In this document: in pieces, positions 11,096 through 22,879 of the stretch | Numbering within the stretch: position 1 is the stretch's first letter | Layout: every line of letters starts with the position of its first letter | Source of the DNA: Neoechinorhynchus agilis | Lineage: Eukaryota; Acanthocephala | Assembly: GCA_051530055.1 (NCBI GenBank) | Contig: CM121342.1 | Location: 14,508,001 to 14,572,000, forward strand | DNA: 64,000 nucleotides | Direction: 5' to 3' | The notes under the pieces: generated by a model | Seen by the model: only the letters and a program-made list of their open reading frames with translations | Database searches by the model: none | Told to the model about the DNA's origin: nothing | Program-made: the position numbers and the translations under genes

Positions 11096-11143
11096 TGAAT
11101 AAGATCTCTAAAATTTGGAGCAAGAAAGGAAATTTCAAATCCA

Positions 11144-11700
11144 TTAGAAAACAAGAAATTTCCCTGAACGTTTCAAATTTGCAAAGCGGATCAATCTGGA
11201 AGCGAATGGCTTCGCAGTGCTGTAATAGGTGCAAATCATATAGTCGTAAATATCCAGCAGTCTGATGGAGCCAAAAACAACCATCGGATTGTTGCTGAGA
11301 ATGATGAAAATATCACTGATACTTTTTTCGAACTGAATTTCGAAAAATGGAGAAATCCTTAGGCATTCATTATATCCAGGTTTGAACATTACATGAACTC
11401 TAGTCTCCTGACGGAATATGAAACCAATCAAAGAATCACGCGGTATAAACAAAAATACTTTTTAAACGTACAATCAAAAAACGATGACGCTTACTTTAGA
11501 TAAAAATCAATAGCTGAATAACGCATATCTTGAAAATTAGCATTAAAGTCCAATTTTCGATACGTTTTATCCGAAATATTGTCTAAAATCCATAAAATAT
11601 GATCGTGACATGAGAAGACGAAAGAAGTTATCGAATTTACCTGGCTCTTGTATTTATTCAAAATTTCTGAATCATTTCTATGCATTTCATTTATTGTCAA
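11144..11700 (-). CDS. Unrecognised two-exon gene upstream of ANAPC10
   Basis: Two minus-strand open segments, 11700-11491 (starting MTINEMHRND) and about 11460-11144, separated by a short gap with a donor-like GTAAGC and AAAAAG acceptor-like end. The protein would be about 175 aa, rich in isoleucine and phenylalanine, without signal peptide or obvious membrane segment. I recognise no domain. Its stop is about 48 bp upstream of the ANAPC10 start on the same strand, close enough for a shared transcript. The exact intron boundaries do not resolve cleanly by eye. Confidence 0.5.
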
Positions 11701-11749
11701 AAGATGGTTTTAGTTTTTGAAGCAGAATGTTTTTTGTTTTTTATAGCAC

Positions 11750-12045
11750 GTGAAATCACCACCGTCCGCAAAATCTTAGCTTCTCTCCTTCCTCGGCTGT
11801 CGCTATCACGCTAGCGGCATTGTCTCGTTGTATTGCAAGCGAGATATTTTGTCGCAGGAATACACCTGCTCGTGCGTCGCCGGTCGTTTCTCTCAATTTC
11901 TTCGAGAGATCTTGGAGCAGAGTGAGTGCCGAGCTGCCGAGCGCTCCATACGTCTCTACTCCGACGGGGACAATATAGTGGACCCTTGCTAAATCCCTAT
12001 ATTTTCATACCTTCCTCTCTTCCGCTGCATTGGCTGCACCTTCAG
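11750..12045 (-). mobile_element. R2-like LINE, 3'-terminal fragment
   Basis: About 295 bp that match the last 100 codons of the R2-like endonuclease: KYRDLA, VETYGALGSSALTLLQDLS, then ISLAIQRDNAASVIATAEEG on the minus strand. Close in sequence to 16930-17220 and 61520-61790. Heavily 5'-truncated. Confidence 0.85.
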
Positions 12046-12089
12046 GGATACAGCAAATTCTTTTATCTATAAGTCATTTGTCTAAATCA

Positions 12090-12285
12090 GTATTTGGCAA
12101 TTTATACAATAGGTCAATGAATTGTTCATTGATTTATTACGAAATATTTAGTGATGATTTTCCTCACCTCTTCATTCAGATCTTTTGCATTTTTATCGGT
12201 AAAGAAAATCCTCGCTAAATATTTCATAATAAATCAATGAACAATTCATTGACTTATGACATACATCGCCAAATAAAGATACAAT
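12090..12285. repeat. Palindromic inverted repeat (MITE-like)
   Basis: Two arms of about 60 bp, 12092-12152 and 12216-12282, are near-perfect reverse complements (core TCAATGAATTGTTCATTGAT). The loop is about 63 bp. No coding capacity; it looks like a short non-autonomous element or foldback and differs in sequence from the other MITE family of the window. Confidence 0.7.
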
Positions 12286-12368
12286 TCTACCCGAGGACAA
12301 TTCTTCTATACTTCGATGATTGTTTAAGAAAAGAATCCGTGAAGATCTATTAGAAATGAAGCTTTCAC

Positions 12369-13094
12369 ATGAAGATGTTGTTTAAATCTTTGGTTCGATC
12401 CAATCTCCTTCGATCTTACGACTACCTTCTTAAAATGTACAAAGCACCATACGAAGAACGAATATCTATGCTGTCGCGTATCGATACTGCTCTTAAAGAA
12501 CTAAATCGATTATGATCATTGATTCTTATCGATTATTGAACTAGAATCTTTGATTTACATGGGGATCGGAAAGCGGTGCGGGATCAATTGACTATTTGCC
12601 GTGTTCGAATGAAGGAATCGGCTGATGGTGTTTTACTCGCGCTGAGTCGCGATGAACCTAACGTGAATGAGCTTCTTTTAGAGGATCACGAAATTAGTAA
12701 ACAGTATTCAGAATTGGAGGCAAAGGTGCGACAGGCTGAGAATGCTGAACGACAGGCGTTTAAAGTGTATTCGGCTGCCATTAGAGAAAACCACGCTCGG
12801 GATCGGATCCATTCGTATAGAAATAGACAATTTTCGATGTTGAGTACAATAACTGGGACCATTGCAGGACTTGCTTGTGGTGCCTTCTCGTATAAGACGA
12901 TGCTTATCGATGTAATTCAAGATGAACAAAATGAGACCACTAGCTCAATGACATCTATGGACGTTTCGATCCAAACCGACCAGCTCATCGTTGAACCTAC
13001 TCAACCAAGTGTTCAACAAATCAATATAACCGAACTCATTTCTCAGATAATTTCAGTTGCACTCATAATAACGATGCTCTACACACTTCGGTGA
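12369..13094 (+). CDS. CCDC51: CCDC51 / MITOK, mitochondrial potassium channel subunit
   Basis: CCDC51 is the pore-forming subunit of the mitochondrial ATP-sensitive potassium channel in the inner membrane. The main exon (about 12550-13094) has a coiled-coil (VRDQLTICRVRMKES, EISKQYSELEAKVRQAENAE) followed by AFKVYSAAIRENHARDRIHS and the first membrane segment STITGTIAGLACGAFSY. This matches human [20 protein letters not shown] then IGSVLGALIGVAGSTY. A second hydrophobic segment (ISQIISVALIITMLYTL) ends the protein, as in human. An upstream exon starting at 12369 (MKMLFKSLVRSN) is likely and separated by one short intron whose borders I could not fix. The protein is shorter than the human one (411 aa), mainly between the two membrane segments. 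Confidence 0.75.
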
Positions 13095-13530
13095 CTTTGA
13101 AATGCCGAGGTTTGCTTTTATCCAATGATTTTCTCGAAAAACGAGTGGTGGTGGTAGTTCAGGGAGTTGGGATCCGCAAGAGTACAGCTTTTGGCGTAAA
13201 TCGCAATTGACACTGAAATAGAGCGTGAAAATCATTCAAATGGATGTCTAGTCAATCGTTTATATAAAATACTGAGAAAACGGTTGCTATAGAGAAGTTT
13301 TTTATACCGGAACCACTTTTAAATAAGAGGATCCATAGAGTTGCCCTTTAAACTAATAATTGGCAACCATTCAATATAAATCGTGCAGTCTCCTTTACAA
13401 AGTTCGCAAATTTGGTCATTTTGATAAAAACCAAAAACTAAAATTGAAATAACATATTTAAAAACTTACATGAAATAATAATGTTTACATTTCAAGTGCA
13501 ACGCTTACAGTGGCTTAGGGATTGCTTGTT
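13095..13530. other. Intergenic DNA between CCDC51 and a MITE
   Basis: AT-rich, no coding signal seen on either strand beyond shadow frames of CCDC51. Confidence 0.4.
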
Positions 13531-13534
13531 TGTG

Positions 13535-13728
13535 ACGTAAAAATTAAAGGAATTTATTAAATCCGATATTTCGGCACAATCTCGTGCCTATATCAAGGTT
13601 GTAAAAGTGTTTAACGTTCAAGTGCGGATTAAGCACTTTTACTAACTTGATAAAGGCGCCAGATTCTGCCGAAATATCGGATTTAATAAATTCTATTAAA
13701 ATTTCCGCCATAAACAAGCGTGAATAGT
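13535..13728. mobile_element. Palindromic MITE, copy 1
   Basis: Near-full palindrome. The arms carry ATTTATTAAATCCGATATTT, CGG(AGG)CACAATCT and TATCAAGGTTGT, with a short loop containing TTCAAGTGCGGATTAAG. The right end is TTCCGCCATAA and the left end is eroded. Family members lie at 39017, 49357, 49715 and 56712. It sits between CCDC51 and SRP72, about 110 bp before the SRP72 start. Confidence 0.85.
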
Positions 13729-13837
13729 TCAATTTTCAAACGGTTAAAGGATTTTTGGTGCAGAAAAATTATTTAAATTGTAAATTAAAGACTATTTCTA
13801 TATGAGTCAATCAGCCTTAGTTTAAAAAACGTTTTAG

Positions 13838-16774
13838 ATGTCGTCTACTGATCAGCAGGATCAAATTCGGTCTCTGTACGGTGAGCTTTCGAAGGCAGCA
13901 AAAGAGTCAAACCCGAATTGGACACGAATTTTAAAATTAAGCAATAAGGGTAAAGTTGGTGTTTCAGTTCCGTGCAATTTGTGGTAAATTGATAGTTCTG
14001 GGTCTCAACCAAACTGACGAATTCGGCCTGCATTCGAAAGTGATTTGTCTGATCCGGATCGACAAATTCGCGGAAGCCTCAAGACTAATCAGTCAAAAGT
14101 CGTTGAAAAATTGTGAATTTCTCATGGCATATATTCTCTATCGTCTTGGTGATTATGAACAAGCTCTGCGAATCCTCGGCGACCACGACAATGACACAAA
14201 GCAAAGGATTTTAAACGCCCAATTGGTAGGCTTAATTTTTTACAACTTTTATAATTTTCGATTTTCTAACAGCTTTATAGATTAGAACGTTATGAAGAAA
14301 GCTGCAGTATATTAAGAGGTGTTTATTCCGTATATAAGGTAACTTCTAGCAGAATCTGAAGCTTGAATTCGCAGCAACATTAAATATATGTCTTTGGGAT
14401 AACATAAAATTTGGTGGGCGATTCTATATAAACGGAGTACTTTGCCCATTTGCTTGATTGTACCTAATTTAGTTAAAAAAATGCTAATTCATTTTATTAC
14501 TATTTTTTTATTTGTTGCAGGGTGATTACAGGAATGAACTGACAGCTAACTACTATGCCTCGTTATGGGGATCTTTGAACATCAACAATGTAAAAGATTG
14601 TTTTATCTTTCTCGTTCTCATATTTTTACTCATAGGACTTTTCTTCTCCGGAACTTAAGGAAGATAAATCGATTAACTCTTATGAGATTCTTTACAACGA
14701 AAGCTGCGTATCGATTGCAAAACGACAGTTCAAAAAAGCCGAAGTTAAGTTAAAGCAAGCTGAAGGTATTGCCTAGTGAGCTTATTTTTTACTACTAAAG
14801 TATTTTAGAGAATCTGAAGAAGTTCACGAACGAGACTGATTCATCTATTCAACTAGATTACATAAGGTCAGAGCTTATTGATCTGGATTTGACAAATTTA
14901 ATAATGGCTAATTCGTCTTTTTTGCGTAAATGTTTTCATTGACTGCTAAAGGATTTTTTACTACAATGAACTGCTTACTTTCTTTACCCAAAGTTTCCCC
15001 ATGGCCTCGTATAAGTTATTCATATCTACTTACGTTCAGCAAATTCGAGAATTGCCTTGGAAATCTGACCCATGTCACTTCCAGGGCTCAATTAGCATTC
15101 GCACTTCAACATCAAGCCAGTAAGCAGCACCTTGCATTAGACATTTACCATAACGTATTGAACTCAAAGTGAGTACATTTAATTGTGATAATAATCTCAT
15201 AACGATACGCGTCGTCCGAAGACCATCGGACAATGTTTTAATTTGCTCAATCAACGCGAATATCTTGATATATTCGATGATGAAGTCAGCGAGCAATCGA
15301 CTTGATTCTACTAATTTACGACTTTTGAAAAAGCGATTAAAGGCGCTTCAATCGGCTGCAATCGAATCCAATCAAAAATTGCCTGAACCACTGTTGAATG
15401 TAATATTGTTCAATGAAGCGATTCTGGCTCTTGAGAACAAAAACGTAGATTTTTAAATTTACTGTACTGATTCATAACGTTTATTCAGTTTAACGATTAT
15501 CAGGATTTGACGTTGAGACTGAAGCAAAATGGAACATCAAAGTCTTTTGAAGTACACCTCAATCAATTAAAAATAGCTGCATTGATTCTGCAAAGAAAAT
15601 ACGATGAGGCTTTATGCTTTCTAGAGGTTTGGAACTTTACGCTAATCAGTTATGAAAAAACAGTTGCTATGAAGGAAGCACATAATGGCAAAGTTCAATT
15701 AGCCATTGGAAAGAAGGAAAACGATTGGGAGCGCGTGCATATTTCCACCCTAACATCAAATGTCTTGTTTCTTAAAGGTTAGAAAAAGCTACACGCGAAT
15801 GCTAGCCGATATTTCCCCGTCAACAAGCTATCAAAAAACTCAAATATTTAATGTAGTGTCTATCAAAGCGGTAGCAGGATGATTCCACGGGATATTAAGT
15901 ATTTATTAACTCAAATATTTTCTTAGTGGGTGGCGATATTGTAGTTTATACGAGTCTATCGTTAGAAAGTTTTTGGTCGAAAGATCAAGAGTAGGATCGG
16001 AACATTCACTCAATTTTTAATTAGGTGAAAAGTCAAAAGCATTTGACGCGCTAGTGGAGTGCTTCGACGACATTCCATCGCCATATAATATCGAATTCAG
16101 CGACAATGTTGGTCTTTGATATCTCGCCAAATCTATAACTCTTTTGTCTGCAGCTTCTAAATTGCCTATCGGATTTATACACTCAACTGGGCACACCAAA
16201 TGCCGATCAAAAATCATCTTTCGACAAGATTTTACGTACACTAATCGAGAATACTGGCTCACCAGCGGCTGTGTCAATGTTTATAGAACTCAATAGTTCC
16301 GATCTGGATACTGCCATTACGTACCTTCAAAAACAGCAAATTACAACGTCAAATGACTCTAAGGAAAAAGATTGGGCAGCAATTGCCAACGAAGTTGAGC
16401 AAGCGTTTAACAATAGAATTATTCGCGCGGGCATGGAAGGTACGGACGAAGTGGGTAATAGAATGGACACTGCCAAAGTTCAGAAGAGTAAGAAACGTCG
16501 ACGAAGAAAGTATATTGTGCCCGAAAACGCACCGCCTCTTGATCCAGAAAGATGGTTACCACTTACAGAACGGTCGTATTACCGCGGAGGTAGAAGAAAA
16601 AAGAAAGTAGCTTCAGCTGGTAAAGCTACACAAGGAACAAGCGCACCTGAGGCTGCTCATTGGATAGGAAGCGGTGGAGCCCAACCTAATGCTTCGCCGC
16701 CTATTGGTAAAACTAGTTTTGGACAACGACAAGCAGCAAGAAAACGCAGGAAACAGCAGTCCACAAAGCATTAA
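13838..16774 (+). CDS. SRP72: Signal recognition particle subunit SRP72
   Basis: SRP72 forms the SRP68/72 heterodimer on SRP RNA in the cytosol. Exon 1 starts at ATG 13838 (MSSTDQQDQIRSLYGELSKA). Introns placed by frame and GT..AG are 13950-13995 (46 nt), 14226-14272 (47 nt) and 14339-14520 (182 nt). The spliced sequence reads SNKVLGLNQTDEFGLHSKV and NAQLLYRLERYEESCSILRG, matching human VNKILQINKDDVTALHCKV and YGQVLYRLERYDECLAVYRD. TPR-like helices follow over several more exons. The C-terminus (last exon from about 16150) carries the conserved RNA-binding signature LDPERWLPLTERSYYRGGRR followed by KATQGTSAP, as in human PDPERWLPMRERSYYRGRKK, and ends in a lysine/arginine-rich tail. Middle exon borders are not resolved. 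Length fits a slightly shortened family member. Confidence 0.92.
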
Positions 16775-16849
16775 CATTATTTCCCATTATATTAAACATA
16801 AGTGACGGTTTTATCAGGCCGAATGCTGTTTAGCATTCGCAAAATATCA

Positions 16850-18822
16850 AACTTTTTTTTTTAGATTAAAATTTTTTTTTAGGCAGTATTGTTTTCTATT
16901 TGGTTACTTTTCTTTGCATTCACCACCTCCCACCAAATTCCAGCTTTTGTCCTTCCTCGACCGTCGCCATCACGCTGGCAGCATTGCCCCGTTGTACTGC
17001 CAGCGAGATATTTTGTCGAAGAAATAAGCCTGCTCTTGAGTCTCCGGTTGCCTCTCTCAATTTCTTCGAGAGATCCTTGAGCAGAGAGAGTGCCGAGCTG
17101 CCGAGCGCTCCATACGTCTCTACCCCAAAGGGGACAAAATAGTGAGCCCTCGATAGCTGCATATATTTTCGTACCTTCCTCCCTTCCGCTGCACTGGCGG
17201 CACCACCGGCGATTTCGAGGGAGTAGGGGATGTTGCTGGCTGCGAGGGTGTCCACACACGTGGCGTCCCAGAGAAGGCATTTGCCCTCCCGCCACGGGAA
17301 GACCGAAATTCCATCGGGCCTACGGCCGTCTAGTCTGCAGAGGTGGGCGGGTTCCAGGATGTTCGGGAAGTTCGCCGTTCTCAACGCCCGAGAAATTACG
17401 TTATTGATTTCAGAATGGCGTGAAAACCTTCCTGCTGACCTTCTGCAGACGAGACCGTGTCGCCCGAAAGCATCAACCAAAGACCCACATCGACAGCGAT
17501 GGGGCGTGCATATCGGGAGACCGAGTCTTAAGGATACTGCGATCCTCGTCACCTCGTCAGTAAGAAGAGTTCCCACAGATGCCAGAGGAACAGCCTCCAA
17601 CCACGCCCCAGATTCTCGTGTTGAAACTGCCAACAGTCTAGCTCGGACGACCCCATCGCGAGAACCTGAAAGAAGAGGCTGTGAGCTCTCGCGACAAGAG
17701 GTCCGTCCCAGATCGACTGTCTGAGGCCATTCACGGGAACTTGGTTAGCGCCTGTCTGCTGGCACCATTCCTCAACCGCCACCACGAAATCCCGGTCAAG
17801 ACAAAACTTTTCTTTCAAAATGTTCTTCGAGACTGGTAGGCTCCCCTCAAACGATCCAAGAAAGGCCGGCAAAGCAAGGTCGACTAGTGCCCGAATTCCC
17901 AATCCCCCAGATGACACAGGCAAAGAAGCTTGTCGCCACGCCTCATCTGAGAGCTGGACATTTAAAATACGCTCGAGGCAAGCCCTCACCTTATTGTCCA
18001 GCTTTGCCAATCCTTCTTTGTGTTTGAAAAATGTTGCTGTGCGAACCTTGTACAATAATTTGGGGATGAAGAGCGCGTTCTTTATGAGAAACAAGGCTTC
18101 ATGAGCCGAGAGAGCGCACACCCTATCGCACAGCAACGAAAGTTTCGGTATGATATGGCCGATCTCATCTTCCACATTTGAATCGAAGACACAACTGCCC
18201 AAGAGGCTGAGTTGTTCCCGAGTCACGAGTTTCAGACCTGGAGCTACGGCCTCGAACCCAGCCATTAGTTCTTTGACTTTAGCGGCGTCTCCAATATTCA
18301 GTACAAGGAGCTCACATTTTCCAGCATTAAGCTCAATGCCCATCTTCGAGGTCTCCCTAATCAGCGTCTCCAAATCGCGCAGTACAACGGAGGGATCACC
18401 TCCGAGCGTAGCGTCATCCAAGTACCAAGCGTTGAAGCTGGAATGGAGAGAATGCGCTATTGGGTTTACTGTTAGGGAGAATCCGATTGGACCGAGGGGA
18501 TCTCCTTGCTGCACTCCTCTTTCGGACCAAATGAGGTGGTCTTCGAAAAGCAAAGGAATCGCCGTCCCGTAGGCATTGAGAAAATACTGGAAGGCTTCTG
18601 GTGCGTGATCCCTAATTGCGCGGAACATGCTTTCTCTATTAAGAGAGCTAAAGGCGTTCCGAAAATCGCACTTAAGAATCACGCACGGCGCTGAGCTACT
18701 CGTAGCAAAGTTTCGGAGCGAGTGGACGATAGCTTCCGCCCCGCAGGATGTGCAGCAGCCCAGTTGGACTGGACGAAGTTGCTGCCCGGTTTTCTCTGTA
18801 ATACGTTTGCAGAGAATTTTTC
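16850..18822 (-). mobile_element. R2-like LINE, best-preserved copy (RT plus endonuclease)
   Basis: 5'-truncated near 18822 and ending in A-rich runs (16850-16880, T-runs on the plus strand) just after SRP72. The RT open frame (17549-18682, 377 aa) has motif A LKCDFRNAFSSLNRES, motif B RGVQQGDPLGPIGFSLT and motif C AWYLDDATLGGD. The endonuclease frame (16920-17633, 237 aa) has CTPHRCRCGSLVDAFGRHGL (zinc finger), a RHSEIN segment, RRPDG, LLWDATCVDT, RKVRKY and ISLAVQRGNAASV, the R2-type restriction-like endonuclease order. One frameshift near 17600 joins the two frames; otherwise the copy is clean, so it inserted relatively recently. The first RT motifs are missing through 5' truncation. Confidence 0.92.
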
Positions 18823-19014
18823 CATCAAACTAACCATTGCAGCCACTTTGATCATTTACAGCTTATTTAAATAAGCAATTGAACGTGCTTAAACTGAAGT
18901 CATTTTGGCACTTTGTGTGCTACATAAACGCACTACAATGAAATTTTCATTTGGCAACAAGTAATCAAAGTAAAGTATCACTTTTTCTAAGCATCAACTT
19001 GAATATACAGAGAA
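18823..19014. other. Short unique AT-rich gap between LINE fragments
   Basis: No coding or repeat signal recognised. Confidence 0.35.
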
Positions 19015-19325
19015 GATGAGGCGAATGGACAAAATTGTATGCGGAATAAAATCATGCGAACATTTGGAAAGAAAAAGGAATACGTTTGAAACGTCCGATC
19101 CTTTAAGCCCAATAGCCTTATCACTAGCAGTCAATCCTGCCGCGCACTCTCTCCGGTCCAGGTTTAACGGCTTGTACTTGTACTGCGCGATTTGGATAAA
19201 CTCTTGAAGGAGACTGCGAAAATTGGCATCGAATTGAATGCTGCGAAATGCGAGATTTTTGTGATGAACGTGGAAGATGAAGCGTAAAGGCAAACTACCG
19301 TGGAAGATTTTCAGAACCTGACCTC
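19015..19325 (+). mobile_element. R2-like LINE, reverse-transcriptase fragment
   Basis: SDPLSPIALSLAVNPAAHSL corresponds to motif B and beyond (GDPLGPIGFSLTVNPIAHSL in the copy at 16850-18822), followed by FNGLYL near motif C and, after a frame change, TAKIGIELNAAKCEIFVMNV. Plus strand, short and degenerate. Confidence 0.8.
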
Positions 19326-19436
19326 GGGATTGAATTGATCACGAGATTGCCAACCTTCAAGTTCAACTATCGGTGCTGTGCAAGCGAGTTAAACACTCTC
19401 TTTCTTCCAAAACAAGCAAATAATTATCACTCAACC

Positions 19437-22400
19437 CCTACGCAAAAACACCATAAATTAGCCCGTCCCATCGTAGCCGATCCACACATTGTCTCAACTC
19501 TAAACTCGTTTCTATCATTGCCAATCACTTATGCTAGCACTAATCTTCGATCCGCTCAAGGACTTCTCTCTTTGGGATATTCACTCGTTCTGGATCGACA
19601 ACTTGTAACGATTCCTCCCCTAATCCACTGCTCGCGACGAACAATGAAATCTCAATCTTCCTCATTTCCGCCCCCAGTTTGCCGAAATCCAAAATTCCCT
19701 TCCCCACCGTATTCTGCTCCAATACTCGTAGTCTCTTTCCTAAACTGGATGAAATTTCACTCATTTCATCTACCTCAAAAGCCGACGTAGTCATCTTAAC
19801 TGAAACGTCGCTTAAACAGCGATTCAGCTATCCTTCCCGGGTACTCTTCCTTCCATACATACTGCGAGGACCGTCCAGGAGGGCGTACGGCAATCGCTAC
19901 CTTACTCTTTATCTTTCACAGGCTCTATACAAAACCCCTATCTAGAATTTATCGAAGTCCATTTCATAGCTCCCCTGAGAAACGGCATCAGAGAATTCAC
20001 CATTGCTGGCGTCTATCGCCCTCCTGCAAGTTGACTCTATGATGGAGCTCATAAACTCCAAAAATTCACACCATTTATTAATTGCAGGGTACTTCAATAA
20101 ACTATTTCCTCTTCTACCCTTCTCCGAGTTGCGTCAACTTATTGGCTTCCAACTCGTCTTGGCGCTCACCTCGGCAAAGTGTTCACAAATATCGACGCCT
20201 ACTTATCCGCCTCTAAAATCCCCCCACGAGCTCTGACCAGATTATTCAATCGTTTTAGAAAGTGGGACATTGGTGAAGAGGGCTTTCGCATCTTCCGTAC
20301 ACATCGGGTATTGTTCGACGTTTAGTTTACTGATCTCAATCGGTAGCGTTTTGTCGTCATCATTAGGCGTCTTGGGATAGGCCATTTTGCACGAGGAGCA
20401 ATATCGTCTATAATACAACCTGTGGCATTGTACTCTGACAACACAAATGACCCTTCCTTGACCATGCAATCCCTAACCTCAATCATAAAAAATTCTCTAA
20501 CTTCGACAATTCCCAAGAAATTCATTAGATTATCAAACCGGGACCAATCATGGATAACCCCAATCTTGAAACTCCATAAAAAGTGAGCACCTAAGGCTCA
20601 TCGAAATAACTCGCCAGACTTCCCCGTTTACAAATAGCTTTAACTAACAAAATACTTATCGCCCGCAAAAACTTTCTTTCTTGCAAAATTCGTTAAGGTG
20701 GCAATTCAATATGGTGGCGGGTCGTCAAGGATTCTCTTGGTCTACACCATTCTCTTATCACGCAAAACCGCTCTACCATCTTTGGCACCGACCCCTCGAT
20801 TGCAATGGGCTCTTTGTTAAATCTAATAGAATCTGCGATGAAGGCCTCCTTTCCTCGCAAAACAATACGAATCTCGAAACGCGACCCCCTATGGTTTTCG
20901 CCTTTTCTAAAAACCCTTCAAATCCAGGTCACCAAAGCTTTCCGGTCAGGTAATCCTGTTTACCCCTCCCTCCATTCAACACTGACCAAACGCATCCGTA
21001 TAGCCCGCAAATTATTCCTCTCATCCCGTCCGTTCCCAATCGAAACTGGTAGCGTGAAATAAAAAATGTCACTGGTCTTGGTAGATCCACCCCCTTCGCA
21101 TCTCTCCCCAAATCCGATCTCCTGTCAATCCTTAACTCCATGAATAAAAACCTCTGTCCTCCCCAAACCTCCCATCCATTGTCCCAACCTCCCATCTCAC
21201 GTTCTGACCCGCCCATTCATACATGCCCTTCCTTAGTTTCCCCTCTCGAAATCCTATGGAACCTTAAACGCCTGCATCGCCATTCTTCCCCTAATTCGAC
21301 TATCTTAAACCGGTCCATTCGTTTCATCATCCCGGAACTTATCGATCCTCTAACATACATAACGAACCTTAGGTTTCTACTGGGCTCTTTCCCATCGTGT
21401 CTTAAGGAAGCCCGTGTCGTCCCCCTACCCAAAAACGATTAGCCGATTTCCTCCACATCCTTTTGTCCCATCTCTATCCTCTCTAGAAAAATGTTTTAAA
21501 ACCTGCCTACTTTTCTTCTTCCTCAAAAGCATCTCCCCTTCCCAATTCGCTTTCCGTCTCAATTGCTCTTGTTCTGATGCCCTCCTCTGCATCTACGAAA
21601 CGCTTGTGCGCAGCTTAGATTCCAGTCCAGCATCAACCGTCCGTCTCGTGCAACTGGATATTTCCAGGGCGTTCGAGTCGGTCGATCATTCCCTGCTCCT
21701 CCAATCATGTGCTTCCTTTGGCCTCCCAACTTGGCAACTCGCTTGGATTTTCTCTTTCCTCTCCAACCGCGAACAACATATAAAATGGTGAGCTTCATGT
21801 TCTTCCTTTCTGCCCATATTTAAAGGGGTCCCCCAAGGCGCCGTACTTTCCCCTCTCCTCTTTGATATTTTTCTAAATGATCTCCATCCCCTCGCTCCCT
21901 CTATCAAATATTTTATTTATGCAGATGACCTCACAGTCATTACCGTCGCATCTCCCTCTCTCCCTCTCCACAACCATGGACGAACTCAACCATCTCATTT
22001 CCTCGCTCTCCACCCTAAACCTCTCCTTAAATTTATCTAAATCTTTTGAACTTGTCCCCCGCATTTCCAAACGCAACTTTATCCCCGTACCTCTCCCTCT
22101 CCCCATCCAACGCTCCTCTTCTCACCGAATACTGGGCCTGATTTTACACGAAAACCTTAAATGGGATGCCCACATTTCATTTACCCTCTCAAAAGCAATC
22201 CCTCGTCTGTACCTTATAAAACTCCTCCGGCGTCTCGGCGTATCCATTAAACATCTTGCCCACTTTTATCTTTCTGCCTTTTTTCCTATCCTTACATACG
22301 CTTTCCCCGCTTTCCTCGCCCTCTCCGTCAATGCTCTCCATTCCCTTAAAACCTTCCACAAGAGAGCAGCTAGAATATGCGGGACTTCACTCCCTCCCTC

Positions 22401-22690
22401 GACGCCCACCTCCACTCCATTTTCTCCAAAAACGCTCTCCGTCTTCTTCAACTCCCTCCACAATTTTCTTCTTTCATCTCTAAATACTCTTCCTTCGGAA
22501 ACACCCGTAACCCCAACCTTTTTGATCTCCCCTCGGTCGTACCACCCTCTACCAAAAATCCTTCTTCCCCCAAGCTTAATCTTTCCTTAATAACCGGAGA
22601 ACAAGGAAAGACTCACAATCGGTCATCTCCTGTACAAAGCCTCCGATCGCACATTAACACCCCTTCAAAGACAAGTCCCACCTAACTTGC
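19437..22690 (+). mobile_element. CR1-like LINE, endonuclease plus reverse transcriptase
   Basis: Long copy of the LINE also present at 8464-9345. The endonuclease part (19679-20236) reads SLFPKLDEISLISSTSKADV then VVILTETSLK. After an unrelated segment (20232-20585) come the RT entry region (LRFLLGSFPSCLKEARVVPL), motif A (QLDISRAFESVDHSLL), motif B (GVPQGAVLSPLLFDIFLND), motif C (FIYADDLTVIT) and the thumb with a C-terminal region (21877-22590, open for 237 aa: ILGLILHENLKWDAHISF, RLGVSIKHLAHFYLSAFFPI). The coding strand is very rich in C and T in the 3' half. Several frame breaks. Downstream to 22690 the reading frame decays. Confidence 0.9.
20232..20585 (-). other. Foreign insert between the endonuclease and RT of the CR1-like LINE
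   Basis: Sequence unrelated to the LINE, open in minus-strand frames (20242-20469 and 20322-20525). One frame ends with EDAKALFTNVPLSKTIE, which resembles the DVVSLFTNIP..ETI motif A region of Penelope-like reverse transcriptases. The resemblance is short and could be chance. No boundaries or target duplication seen. Confidence 0.35.
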
Positions 22691-22879
22691 CTTCAACATC
22701 CGTCATCCAGACACCTTCAGCAAAGATAGATGCTGGAAAGTGTGTGGATCGTGCATTTCTTACATTAATAAAACGTGTTTATATAACCTCTGATATTACT
22801 CAACTTACAATCTCTGTTCCACGTCGGACACCGCACAATCTTTAACGCCCACACCTGAAACTTTTGGCAATTCGCCGAT

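Noticed and set aside
13996-14036. 18-nt intron in SRP72 (GTAAAGTTGGTGTTTCAG)
   Set aside because: It leads to a stop; the 46-nt intron ending at 13995 gives the homologous frame.
20929-22463. Glycine/arginine-rich minus-strand frames
   Set aside because: Antisense shadows of the C/T-rich coding strand of the CR1-like LINE.
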